Positions 52,101 to 61,712 of a stretch of DNA of 64,000 bases are shown piece by piece (position 1 is the stretch's first letter; every line of letters begins with the position of its first letter). The notes below the pieces were generated by a model. The model ran no database searches. It was not told the DNA's origin and was given only the letters and a program-made list of their open reading frames with translations. A program made the translations under genes and the position numbers. The stretch is from Arthrobacter alkaliphilus (GTDB lineage Bacteria > Actinomycetota > Actinomycetes > Actinomycetales > Micrococcaceae). The stretch covers positions 125,326 to 189,325 of the forward strand of contig NZ_JAKEEC010000003.1 in the NCBI RefSeq assembly GCF_021483235.1, read 5' to 3'.

Positions 52101-53042
52101 GGTTTGGGTCTGGCCGCTGCCTGGTGGCGTGCTCACCACCAGGGAATCCCCTGCCCGGACAGCGTCCACGACATACTGCTGATCCGGGTCCGCATCCAGG
52201 AGCAGCGATTCTTCGCCCGGCTCGCGCTCGTCGAGGTTCGGGAACCGTCCGGACTTGATGGGTTCAGGCTCCACGTCGCCACCGGTGGCGGCTTCAACGA
52301 GGGAGGCGACCACTCGGCTGTTCTCGTTGATCCACGGGTCGTCCAGGTTCCCGGACAGATCGGCCAACGTCGTGACGAGGAGGTTGGGGGTTACTTCGGC
52401 GCCGTGGATCGGTTGTACCAGGGTGGCAAGACGATCCAGGACCGGCAACGGGTCAAGGCGCGCGGTGTTGTAGGCCATGCGGCTCACGGCGTTGACGTCA
52501 AAGACAATTCCATGGACGGTCTTCAGGTGCCGGACCAACGCGGGGTTGATGCTCGCTTGCTCGGTCAGTTGCAGCTCGTAGTCGTCTTCACCCGGCCGCG
52601 CGGTGAGCGAGATGGCGGCCAACATGACGGGGGCGGAGACTCGTTGGGGCTTACCTCCCACCGCCGACGTCCAGACGACCGTGCCGCAGGAGAGATAACC
52701 GGCGTCGATTCCCCGGTCGTTTCCGAGTTCGAAGATCTTTGAACGGAGGTTCCGGGCTGCACGTGCAGCAACAAGATACTGCTGGCGATCCCGGATCAAG
52801 GTGGAAAGCCGGGTCCGGCGTCCGGCGAGGAGCTGTGCCAGGCCTGAAGGGTGGCCGTTGCTAAGGTCGATCGACCCCTCCGGCGTCTTGACGAAGCGGA
52901 GCATGGTGTCCGCGCCGGTCACCGGCTTAAGCCCAGACAGCCATTTCCGAAGCTCCAAGGAGCTCTCTTCGTGGCTTTGACCTACTGACACCGCTGCCTT
53001 CTTTTCTGATATAGCTCGAGACGACTTGGACCAAATCGGCAT
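49146..53042 (-). CDS. Very large superfamily 1 helicase-like protein with degenerate ATPase motifs
   Basis: The protein is 1298 aa from ATG 53042; a longer frame to 53129 would begin inside the guaA terminator. The N-terminal 280 residues are unique. A DPDQQYVVDAVRAGDSLVVS segment (Q-motif-like) leads to STPPGSGQTQTAINAIGAL (residues 305-323), a Walker A loop with Gln for Lys. A coiled region of about 500 residues follows. FDAVVILDAESTSLQ and VVAFGDAKI stand where Walker B DEA(S/C) and the GD(x)KQL motif should be. The end (about 1150-1240) resembles a DUF4011/Vsr-like region (HTIGRDDSEMPTPVAIESDG, LLERLGWRYMSLWTIEVFTD). It is probably a nucleic-acid-binding protein with weak or no ATPase activity. 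Confidence 0.8.
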   Translation of the reverse strand: MPIWSKSSRAISEKKAAVSVGQSHEESSLELRKWLSGLKPVTGADTMLRFVKTPEGSIDLSNGHPSGLAQLLAGRRTRLSTLIRDRQQYLVAARAARNLRSKIFELGNDRGIDAGYLSCGTVVWTSAVGGKPQRVSAPVMLAAISLTARPGEDDYELQLTEQASINPALVRHLKTVHGIVFDVNAVSRMAYNTARLDPLPVLDRLATLVQPIHGAEVTPNLLVTTLADLSGNLDDPWINENSRVVASLVEAATGGDVEPEPIKSGRFPNLDEREPGEESLLLDADPDQQYVVDAVRAGDSLVVSTPPGSGQTQTAINAIGALVSEGKSVLVVGDRRASLNGLAGHFEALGLESMLFRPGNGATPQQLKGQLVSAIIRNEKSLEPQLANLHKTLTEHRHALMDHVASLHNVRQRWGCSPYQAMQSLAELTSIHPAPATTVRLKRSVLDSIKDRAELAERLRRAAELGSFSRESTSSPWYGARLVTRKETEEAQQLATNAAEQLPRLRERMSQVAEHSEIRLGTNFAEWGAQLELLMAVRESLDKFTPDIFDRPVHDLISATATSAWRRERGVEMPSMQRSRLRRVAKEYVRPGVHIADLHSSLALVQEQRALWAQYATTQRHPAVPSGLAELGASYRELDRDLRRLGECLKHTAAGGDLHETGYEDLVERLERLVADTGTLETLPERTLLIEDMREHGLAELLDDLAEREVPAESVAAELDLAWWQSALEAMISGDDYLAMSDGDSLRRLEAEYRLADQAHIASGAARLRWKLAEMWRTGLAEHPRQSELLRNLIKDGRITLSALSAQAPTLVSRLVPVWSMSPYLLTSLLPAEQKFDAVVILDAESTSLQAVLPAIARAQQVVAFGDAKIANARTFSVAVEPPLAGAASHETVESAFSALGRVLPTWQLNWVYRAIDEDLVLQLSKNYYDGGLRRLPDGQSVTGLDRSVVVEYIPDGTGLPGADHEGVESVAAEVNRVVDLVFQHASLRPRTSLAVVTASLRHAARIGEAIRLQLPNYPLLSGFFNAGPESFRVVDLERAQGLVRDHIIFSLGFGRTPHGRALHSFGPLSVEGGRNKFALAMTRSRRSLHVLSCFRPEDLDLDRLAHGAVEFYELLDRELSGNSDLGTPATRAAASEQALGEDPLVADLGERLRARGARVWHHYDGALDMAVAADPVHTIGRDDSEMPTPVAIESDGTERYRRMSVRERSRLRPQLLERLGWRYMSLWTIEVFTDPSSCADRIGSYLGLEKPAAPSYGSVQDGFLDVDVEQLDLNIQTDPVAAAPGGVEGAGPGPANA

Positions 53043-53120
53043 ACTTTCGAGGGTAGCGGGAATCCACCGGCACTCCGCACCGCAACACTGGTGGAAAGGC
53101 AAATTAGCCCTGATTTCAGG

Positions 53121-53162
53121 GAAAAACAAAGTGACCGGCCTCGGAACAGAGGCCGGTCACTT
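53121..53162 (-). terminator. Terminator of guaA
   Basis: AAGTGACCGGCCTC and GAGGCCGGTCACTT (53129-53162) form a perfect 14-bp stem, followed on the minus strand by TTTGTTTTT. Confidence 0.9.
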
Positions 53163-53168
53163 AGAACG

Positions 53169-54773
53169 CTATTCCCACTCGATGGTTCCCGGCGGCTTGC
53201 TGGTCACATCGAGTACCACCCGGTTGACGCCGTCAACCTCGTTGGTAATCCTGTTGGAGATCCTGGCGAGCAGGTCGTACGGCAGCCTTGACCAATCGGC
53301 TGTCATCGCGTCCTCGGAGGAAACCGGACGCAGCACGATCGGGTGTCCGTAAGTGCGGCCGTCGCCCTGCACGCCAACGCTGCGGACGTCCGCCAGCAGG
53401 ACCACCGGCATTTGCCAGACATCATTGTCGAGTCCGGCTGCCGTGAGTTCAGCCCGCGCGATGGCGTCCGCCTTGCGCAGCAGGTCGAGCCGTTCCTTCG
53501 TCACTTCGCCGACGATGCGGATACCCAGGCCTGGCCCGGGGAACGGCTGGCGGCCGACGATTTCCTGCGGCAGGCCGAGTTGCGCGCCGACGGCGCGAAC
53601 CTCGTCCTTGAAAAGCGCGCGGAGCGGTTCAACGAGTTCGAACTGCAGGTCCTCGGGCAGGCCTCCCACGTTGTGGTGGCTCTTGATGTTCGCCGCGCCC
53701 TCGCCGCCGCCGGATTCGACGACGTCCGGGTACAGGGTGCCTTGGACGAGGAATTTGATGCTCTCGCCTTCGGAAGCAGCCTGGGCGATGATGGCCCGCT
53801 CTGCTTCCTCGAACGCGCGGATGAATTCCCGGCCGATGATTTTCCGCTTGGTCTCCGGGTCGCTGACTCCGGCGAGGGCGTTCAGGAAGCGGTCTTGCTC
53901 GTTCGCGACGTAGAGGTTGACGCCGGTTGCCGCGACGAAGTCGCGCTCCACCTGCTCGGCCTCGCCTTCACGCAACAATCCGTGGTCCACGAAAACGCAT
54001 GTCAGCTGGTCGCCCACGGCGCGCTGCACGAGGGCTGCCGCAACGGCTGAGTCAACGCCGCCGGAGAGGCCGCAGATGACCTTGGAATCACCGATCTGCC
54101 GGCGGATCCGGTCCACTTGCTCTTCGAGGATGCTGCCGGTGGTCCAGTTCGGCTCCAGGCCTGCTCCCTTGAACAGGAAGTTCTCCAGGATCTGCTGGCC
54201 GTGGACGGAGTGCTTTACTTCCGGGTGCCACTGCACGCCGTAGAGATGCTTTTCTTCGTTCGCGAAAGCAGCCACAGGGGCGCCCGCGGTGGTCGCCAGG
54301 ACCTCGAAGCCTTCGGGAGCCTCGTGAACGGAGTCTCCGTGGCTCATCCACGTGTTCTGGGACCCGGGAACACCTGCGAGGATGGACCGCGCCTCGCCAA
54401 CAGTGGTTGCCTCGGTGGCGCCGTACTCCCGCAGCCCGGTGCGCGCGACCTTGCCGCCGAGCGCGTTCGCCATGGCCTGGAAGCCGTAGCAGATACCGAA
54501 GACCGGGACCCCGGCCTCGAAAAGGTCCGCGCCAACCCTGGGGGCACCCTCGGCATAAACGCTTGAAGGTCCGCCGGAGAGGATGATGGCTGCCGGGTTC
54601 TTAGCCAGAAGCTGCTCGGTGGTGAAGGTGTGCGGAACAATCTCCGAGTACACATTCGCTTCACGGACGCGGCGGGCAATCAGCTGCGCGTACTGGGCAC
54701 CGTAGTCAACAACCAGCACCGGCTTCTGCGAAGTCTGAGCTTCAGAACTGAAGGATGCGGTGGGAGTAGTCAC
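53169..54773 (-). CDS. guaA: GMP synthase (glutamine-hydrolysing)
   Basis: The protein is 534 aa from GTG 54773. The class I glutamine amidotransferase domain has the nucleophile in [16 protein letters not shown] and the HPE segment in [13 protein letters not shown]. The ATP pyrophosphatase domain has [16 protein letters not shown]. The C-terminal dimerisation domain ends KPPGTIEWE. It converts XMP to GMP. Confidence 0.98.
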   Translation of the reverse strand: MTTPTASFSSEAQTSQKPVLVVDYGAQYAQLIARRVREANVYSEIVPHTFTTEQLLAKNPAAIILSGGPSSVYAEGAPRVGADLFEAGVPVFGICYGFQAMANALGGKVARTGLREYGATEATTVGEARSILAGVPGSQNTWMSHGDSVHEAPEGFEVLATTAGAPVAAFANEEKHLYGVQWHPEVKHSVHGQQILENFLFKGAGLEPNWTTGSILEEQVDRIRRQIGDSKVICGLSGGVDSAVAAALVQRAVGDQLTCVFVDHGLLREGEAEQVERDFVAATGVNLYVANEQDRFLNALAGVSDPETKRKIIGREFIRAFEEAERAIIAQAASEGESIKFLVQGTLYPDVVESGGGEGAANIKSHHNVGGLPEDLQFELVEPLRALFKDEVRAVGAQLGLPQEIVGRQPFPGPGLGIRIVGEVTKERLDLLRKADAIARAELTAAGLDNDVWQMPVVLLADVRSVGVQGDGRTYGHPIVLRPVSSEDAMTADWSRLPYDLLARISNRITNEVDGVNRVVLDVTSKPPGTIEWE

Positions 54774-54891
54774 CGTAACAGCCTACTTTGCCGGGCTGCC
54801 CCGGTGCACCTTGAAGCGGGCCATGAAGCCCGGAAATCAGCCTCGGAACGGTCCGACGTTAGCGATCTCACAGTGCGCGGGACCATACCCG

Positions 54892-55413
54892 TCAGTAGCG
54901 CTTGGACGCCTGCGGATTCGCGGCCAGTTCCATCTCCACCTCAGAGTGGAACTTCTTCTCCACAATGAAGGACATGAGGGGGACAACGCCGCCCAAGGCG
55001 AGCAGGATGAGTTTCGTGAAAGGCCAACGCATGAGCGACCACAGCCGGAAGTCCGAGATGAGGTACAGCACATACATCCAACCGTGGACAATCAGGACGC
55101 CTACGGAAACGTTGACCCCGCCCAAAACCGCCTTGGATTCAGCGTCGGCGAATCCGAAACCGAAGGGCTGGCCGGTGAGCGCATTGGTACCGCCGGCGAA
55201 CAGATACACGCCGAACACATAGCGTGCCACGAGCTCGGCGCACAGCAGCAGCAGCATGGTGCCCGTGAGGTAAGCCATGACCTTGTAAAACTTGAGGGCC
55301 GAACGGATCTGCGCCGTCGTTCCGCCGAAGCGGCGCTTCTTGGCCTTGGCGGTCGCCGGCTTGGCGGCGGATCCGGACTGCTCGGGTTGGATGGCCGGTT
55401 TGGGGTCAATCAT
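54892..55413 (-). CDS. DUF3817 family membrane protein
   Basis: The protein has 173 aa with three or four membrane helices (LKFYKVMAYLTGTMLLLLCA, GGVNVSVGVLIVHGWMYVLY, FTKLILLALGGVVPLMSFIV). DUF3817 proteins are typical of actinobacteria and often sit beside SURF1 and guaA. The start overlaps the SURF1 stop as ATGA. Function unknown. Confidence 0.86.
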   Translation of the reverse strand: MIDPKPAIQPEQSGSAAKPATAKAKKRRFGGTTAQIRSALKFYKVMAYLTGTMLLLLCAELVARYVFGVYLFAGGTNALTGQPFGFGFADAESKAVLGGVNVSVGVLIVHGWMYVLYLISDFRLWSLMRWPFTKLILLALGGVVPLMSFIVEKKFHSEVEMELAANPQASKRY

Positions 55414-56243
55414 GGCTTTACCTGTTCTGGCTCAGTGGTTGTTGGTACATCGTCTGAGGGGGCGTCGTCGTCGGGCTCGTCGTCTTCGAGGCTGCGCCGG
55501 TAGTCATCGGCCACCATGCGCCACCAGATGTAGAGGGCGAATCCCGCGAAGACCACCCATTCCACGGAATAAAAGAGGTTGAGCCAGTTGATCTGCTGCA
55601 TGGGAGGCTGGGCCGCTATGTTGAGGGGCTTGAGCTGGTCCGGACGCGCCACGGCCTTGCCTGCGGCCACTTCCGAGGTCGCGGCGACGAAGCCCGGATA
55701 GCTTGAGACTTCCCATGTGTTGATGAGTTCGGCGACCGACACCGCGGAGGCGCGTCCCGCTCCGGCGTCGACGTTTGGCACGGGCGCCTCGGACGGCAGG
55801 AGCCGTCCGGTCAGTTCAAGAGTGCCCGACGGCGGCGGGCCGGCTTGGGCGGGATCGGCAACCCAGCCGCGGGCAACAGGGATCCAGGTCTTCTGGGAAG
55901 CGCCGACGCCGTGCAGGGCGGGGGCGCCGTCGACGGCGAACGCGGTCACCACCCAGTACCCTTTTTGCCCGGCGAGAAGCCGGCCCTCCACAAGGACCTG
56001 CTTGGAGGCGTCGTAGGTGCCCTTCGCGGTGACCATTTGGTCCGAGACCGCGCCCGGGAAGAATGTCCCCGGCTGCAGGACCGCGGTGAGCGGCTTGACT
56101 TGCTCCACCGATGGGTCAACAGGGGTGTCGCTCTGCGTCGAACGCCCGAACTGCCACTGGCTGAGCAGCACGAACACCCCGGAGAGCAGGAGCGCGAAGA
56201 CAAGTCCTGCGATCCAGCGGGGCTTCAGAGCGGTTTTTAACAC
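55410..56243 (-). CDS. SURF1 family protein (cytochrome oxidase assembly)
   Basis: The protein is 277 aa from GTG 56243. One helix near each end (PRWIAGLVFALLLSGVFVLL; WLNLFYSVEWVVFAGFALYI) flanks an extracytoplasmic domain with LAGQKGYWVVTAFAVDG and IPVARGWV, the SURF1 layout. The C-terminal tail is acidic. It assists haem a insertion into cytochrome oxidase in better-known systems. Confidence 0.9.
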   Translation of the reverse strand: MLKTALKPRWIAGLVFALLLSGVFVLLSQWQFGRSTQSDTPVDPSVEQVKPLTAVLQPGTFFPGAVSDQMVTAKGTYDASKQVLVEGRLLAGQKGYWVVTAFAVDGAPALHGVGASQKTWIPVARGWVADPAQAGPPPSGTLELTGRLLPSEAPVPNVDAGAGRASAVSVAELINTWEVSSYPGFVAATSEVAAGKAVARPDQLKPLNIAAQPPMQQINWLNLFYSVEWVVFAGFALYIWWRMVADDYRRSLEDDEPDDDAPSDDVPTTTEPEQVKP

Positions 56244-56311
56244 CCTTTAACCGTACTTCGTCAAGCTGTAGAACAGCTAAACGAAGCTGCTGCCTCCGGC
56301 CTGACCAATCT

Positions 56312-56800
56312 TTAATGGTCGAAGAACACCAGGCTGGAGTTGATCAGTTCGGCGATGACTTCGGGATCGTGCGCGCGCCGGAGGGACTCCCTGAACGATT
56401 CCTTGGACAGCGAGCGGGCCAAGGTCGCGAGGACTTCCAAGTGGTCCGAGAAGGAACTGGCGGGCGTCGCGATGAGCAGGACCAGCGTGGCGGGTCCGTC
56501 ACTGGCGCCGAAGTCCAACGAATGACCGTACTTCGTGACACCAACCGCGATGGAGACCCTGGAGACAAACTCGCTGCGGGCATGCGGAAGGCCGATGCCG
56601 CCCGGGAGCCCGGTAGCAAGCTGGTGTTCGCGTGAGTTGACGACTTCGAGGAAGCCCTCAAGGTCCGTGATGCGTCCGGCTGCGTACAGCCGTTCCGCGA
56701 GCTGGGCCGCGGCGTCTGTTTTGTCGACCGCTTCCATCTCCAGGATGACGGTCTCCGGCGTGGTTAGTTCGGCATCATACGGGTCCAGTGGTTCCGCCAA
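56312..56800 (-). CDS. PTS sugar transporter subunit IIA, fructose/mannitol type
   Basis: The protein is 162 aa from TTG 56800 after GGAGGGAAG. The phosphorylation site is His73 in GGIGLPHARSEF. A single-domain IIA with no IIB/IIC neighbours suggests service to a distant permease or a regulatory role. It is followed by the SURF1 and guaA genes. Confidence 0.88.
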   Translation of the reverse strand: MAEPLDPYDAELTTPETVILEMEAVDKTDAAAQLAERLYAAGRITDLEGFLEVVNSREHQLATGLPGGIGLPHARSEFVSRVSIAVGVTKYGHSLDFGASDGPATLVLLIATPASSFSDHLEVLATLARSLSKESFRESLRRAHDPEVIAELINSSLVFFDH

Positions 56801-56839
56801 GTCGTCTTCCCTCCAGTGTGCCCAGCCGACCCAGGCCGC

Positions 56840-58600
56840 TCAGCGCAGGGGAACGATGTCATCGACGCCCATGCGCGCAGCATCGGCAGATTCATCGTCG
56901 GGCTGCTGTTGGCTGAGCCGCTCAGCTTCCACCCGGGCCAGGTAGTGCTTGATTTCGCTTTCCCGCTGCGCATCGCTCCAGCCAAGAATTTCTCCCATCA
57001 GCTTAGCGACAACCGGGACCGCGGAAACACCTCTGTCCCACGACTCGATCGAGATGCGGGTGCGCCGGGTCAGCACGTCATGGACGTGCCTGGCTCCCTC
57101 ATGGGTGGCGGCATAGACCACCTCTGCCGCCAAATAGTCGTCCGCCCCGGGCAGCGGCTCCGCCATGGCGGGATTGTCCTTGATAATGGCGAGGACTTCG
57201 GTGGCCATGGAGCCGTAGCGGTTGAGCAGGTGTTCCACCCTGGCGACGTGGACCCCGGCTTCATCTGCGGTTCGCCCCCGCCTGTTCCACGCGGCTTTGA
57301 ATCCTTCTGCTCCCAGGAGCGGGATGGTATCGGTGCAGCTCGCGGGCACGCGCTCGTCCATGGCCCGGGTGGCCTCGTCCACCGCGTCCTTCGCCATGAC
57401 CCGGTATGTCGTGAACTTGCCGCCCGCAACCACCACCAGCCCTGGAACAGGGTGCGCCACCACGTGTTCGCGCGAAAGTTTGGCCGTGGAGTCGCTCTCC
57501 CCCGCCAGCAGCGGACGCAGTCCCGCGTATACGCCCTCGACGTCCTCGCGGGTCAGCGGCCGCTTCAGGACACGATTGACGTGTTCGAGAATATAGTCGA
57601 TGTCCTTGCTGGACGCGGCCGGGTGCGCCTTATCAAGCTTCCAGTCGGTATCCGTTGTGCCGATGATCCAGTGCCGCCCCCAGGGGATGACGAACAACAC
57701 GGATTTTTCGGTCCTGAGGATCAATCCCACGGTGGACTGGAAGCGGTCGCGCGGCACCACAAGGTGTATGCCTTTGGAAGCGCGGACCTTGAGCTGGCCC
57801 CGGTCCGTCACCATGGCCTGGGTCTCGTCCGTCCAGACTCCCGTGGCGTTGACCACTTGCTTGGCGCGGACTTCGATGATGCTGCCGTCTTCCTGGTTCT
57901 CCACCTTGGCGCCCACCACTCGTTCGCCCTCGCGGACGAAAGACACCACGCGCATCCTGTTCACGGCGTGGGCTCCATAGTGCGCCGCTGTGCGGACGAC
58001 GTTGACTACCAGCCTGGCATCGTCCACCTGGGCATCGTAGTAGCGGATGGAGCCGACGAAGGCGTCGCTCTTGAGGCTCGGCGCAGCCCTCAGCGTTCCA
58101 CGCCGGAAGAGATGTTTGTGCATGGGGACACCGCGGCTGTGGCCCGAGGTGATGCCGAGTGTGTCATAGAGGAAAATGCCGGCACCTACGTATGGCCGCT
58201 CCCAGAAACGCCGGGTCAGCGGATACAGGAACGGAACCGGACGGACGAGGTGTGGAGCGATTTGCTGGATCAGCAATCCGCGTTCCTGGAGTGCTTCCTG
58301 GACCAGTGCGAAGTCCAGCATTTCCAAGTAACGCAGGCCGCCGTGAATCAGCTTCGACGACCTTGAGGACGTGCCCGAGGCCCAGTCCCGGGCCTCGACA
58401 ATGCCCACGGACAAGCCGCGGGTCACCGCGTCCAGCGCGGCACCGGCCCCCACAACGCCTCCCCCGACAATCAGGATGTCGAGTTCCTTGCCAGGCTCCG
58501 TAGTGCTTTTGAGGGCTTCGATGGATCTTTCCCGCGCCTCCGGGCTCAATGCACCGGTCGATGCACCAACCCTTTGCCAACCATCTGCAGCACTGCCCAT
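56840..58600 (-). CDS. glpD: Glycerol-3-phosphate dehydrogenase (FAD-dependent)
   Basis: The protein is 586 aa from ATG 58600, preceded by GGGAGG; further upstream codons are unlikely. The FAD-binding motif is DILIVGGGVVGAGAALDAVT followed by GTSSRSSKLIHGGLRYLEML. The C-terminal DAO_C domain is complete. It oxidises glycerol 3-phosphate to dihydroxyacetone phosphate at the membrane and feeds electrons to quinone. No glpF/glpK neighbours. Confidence 0.95.
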   Translation of the reverse strand: MGSAADGWQRVGASTGALSPEARERSIEALKSTTEPGKELDILIVGGGVVGAGAALDAVTRGLSVGIVEARDWASGTSSRSSKLIHGGLRYLEMLDFALVQEALQERGLLIQQIAPHLVRPVPFLYPLTRRFWERPYVGAGIFLYDTLGITSGHSRGVPMHKHLFRRGTLRAAPSLKSDAFVGSIRYYDAQVDDARLVVNVVRTAAHYGAHAVNRMRVVSFVREGERVVGAKVENQEDGSIIEVRAKQVVNATGVWTDETQAMVTDRGQLKVRASKGIHLVVPRDRFQSTVGLILRTEKSVLFVIPWGRHWIIGTTDTDWKLDKAHPAASSKDIDYILEHVNRVLKRPLTREDVEGVYAGLRPLLAGESDSTAKLSREHVVAHPVPGLVVVAGGKFTTYRVMAKDAVDEATRAMDERVPASCTDTIPLLGAEGFKAAWNRRGRTADEAGVHVARVEHLLNRYGSMATEVLAIIKDNPAMAEPLPGADDYLAAEVVYAATHEGARHVHDVLTRRTRISIESWDRGVSAVPVVAKLMGEILGWSDAQRESEIKHYLARVEAERLSQQQPDDESADAARMGVDDIVPLR

Positions 58601-58705
58601 TGGACGCCTCCCATCGCACAAAAGCCCGTAGTCCCCCACACTACTTCTTGTCCGCAGGCTTGGGCAGGGTTTTCGCGCGACTCCCGGGGCCACCCGGGCG
58701 GGAGT

Positions 58706-59842
58706 CTACTGGCCCGAGTACGGCGAGACGACGACGTCGACCCGCTGGAACTCCTTCAGGTCCGAATAGCCCGTGGTCGCCATGGAGCGGCGGAGCGCGC
58801 CGATCAGGTTTGATGTTCCGTTGGTGTGGTGGCCAGGCCCGAAGAGTACTTCTTCGAGGGGACCGACGGTACCCACGTTGACCCTGTCACCGCGCGGCAG
58901 TTCCAAGTGGTGGGCTTCCTGGCCCCAGTGCCAGCCCTTGCCCGGGGCTTCTTCGGCGCGGGCCAAGGCGCTGCCGAGCATAACAGCGTCGGCGCCCATG
59001 GCGATGGCTTTGACGATGTCACCCGACGTACCCATGCCGCCGTCGGCGATGACGTGCACGTAGCGACCACCGGATTCGTCCATGTAGTCGCGGCGGGCGG
59101 CGGCGACGTCGGAAATCGATGAAGCCATGGGCGAGTGGATGCCAAGGGCACGCCGCGTGGTAGTGGTTGCGCCGCCGCCGAAGCCGACCAGGACACCGGC
59201 TGCTCCGGTGCGCATGAGGTGCAAGGCCGGGGTGTAGCCAGCGGCCCCGCCGACGATCACAGGGACGTCGAGCTCATAGATGAACTGCTTGAGGTTCAGC
59301 GGCTCGTGGTTCTTGGAAACGTGTTCGGCCGAGACCGTCGTGCCCCGGATGACAAAAATGTCGACGCCGGCAGCCACCACTGTCTTGTAATGTTCCTGGG
59401 TGCGCTGCGGCGTAAGCGAGCCGGCGACAGTCACGCCCGACGAGCGGATTTCCGCGAGCCTGCTGGTGATCAGCTCAGGCTGGATCGGAGCTTGGTAGAG
59501 CTCCTGCATGCGCCGTGTGACGGTCGGGCTGGCTGTCTCATCCGCAAGGGCGGAGATCTCGTCCAGCACGGACTGGGGATCCTCGTAACGCGTCCACAAG
59601 CCCTCGAGGTCCAAGACGCCCAGGCCGCCCAACCGGCCAAGGGCGATAGCCGTTTCAGGCGACATCGCGGAGTCCATGGGCGCGCCGATCACCGGCATCT
59701 CGAACTTGTAGGCATCGATCTGCCACGAGACGGAAACGTCCTTGGGGTCGCGTGTCCGGCGGTTGGGGACGATCGCGATGTCATCCAGGGAGTAGGCACG
59801 ACGCCCACGCTTGCCACGGCCAATCTCAATCTCGTAAGTCAC
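58706..59842 (-). CDS. guaB3: GuaB3, IMP dehydrogenase-family protein without CBS domains
   Basis: The protein is 378 aa from GTG 59842. An IMPDH-type barrel (VIGAPMDSAMSPETAIALGR, HVIADGGMGTSGDIVKAIAM) has no CBS insert. The loop that carries catalytic Cys314 (GPGSICTTR) in the neighbouring GuaB reads GGGATTTTRR, with Thr where Cys should be. It is therefore unlikely to catalyse normal IMP oxidation. Actinobacteria generally carry this paralog next to guaB. Confidence 0.92.
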   Translation of the reverse strand: MTYEIEIGRGKRGRRAYSLDDIAIVPNRRTRDPKDVSVSWQIDAYKFEMPVIGAPMDSAMSPETAIALGRLGGLGVLDLEGLWTRYEDPQSVLDEISALADETASPTVTRRMQELYQAPIQPELITSRLAEIRSSGVTVAGSLTPQRTQEHYKTVVAAGVDIFVIRGTTVSAEHVSKNHEPLNLKQFIYELDVPVIVGGAAGYTPALHLMRTGAAGVLVGFGGGATTTTRRALGIHSPMASSISDVAAARRDYMDESGGRYVHVIADGGMGTSGDIVKAIAMGADAVMLGSALARAEEAPGKGWHWGQEAHHLELPRGDRVNVGTVGPLEEVLFGPGHHTNGTSNLIGALRRSMATTGYSDLKEFQRVDVVVSPYSGQ

Positions 59843-59923
59843 TGCTCTAGGTTATCCCAGTGCGGCGCGATGTTCCGGCAGGGTGACCCACAGCATGACC
59901 GCTAGCTAGGCCCGGACAACAAG

Positions 59924-59960
59924 CGAGCCCGCCGCCTCCGGATTGGAGGCGGCGGGCTCG
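59924..59960 (-). terminator. Terminator of guaB
   Basis: Perfect 16-bp arms (CGAGCCCGCCGCCTCC / GGAGGCGGCGGGCTCG) with a 5-nt loop lie 30 bp after the guaB stop. The following minus-strand sequence CTTGTTGT is moderately T-rich. Confidence 0.8.
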
Positions 59961-59989
59961 ATTCGAACTGCTTGGACCAGGAATGACGC

Positions 59990-61567
<1,578 letters not shown>

Positions 61568-61592
61568 TCATTACGGGACTGGCCTGTGCAGA

Positions 61593-61619
61593 AAGGTTCT
61601 GAATAAATAGTAGAACCTT
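61593..61619 (-). promoter_or_regulatory. guaB upstream region: inverted repeat around an AT-rich box
   Basis: AAGGTTCT and AGAACCTT flank GAATAAATAGT, about 90-120 bp before the guaB start. On the minus strand CTATTTATTC could serve as a -10 region. A second hairpin (CCAGTCCCGT-AATG-ACGGGCTGG, minus strand) follows in the leader at 61561-61583. A leader control of guaB is possible but unproven. Confidence 0.4.
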
Positions 61620-61712
61620 GCCGCCGATCGCCATATTCCGCGGGGGCTATGTGAGCAACGGCACCCGGCATCCGCCGTCGGGCAGCAGAGCCGGCCAACT
61701 AGCCTCGGGCGG

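Noticed and set aside
48882..52742. Open frame of 1286 codons on the plus strand
   Set aside because: It is the antisense shadow of the helicase-like gene. It lacks protein-like composition and domains, and high GC content makes long antisense frames common.
53043..53129. 29-codon N-terminal extension of the helicase-like protein
   Set aside because: It would start within the T-tract of the guaA terminator, leaving no room for a promoter.
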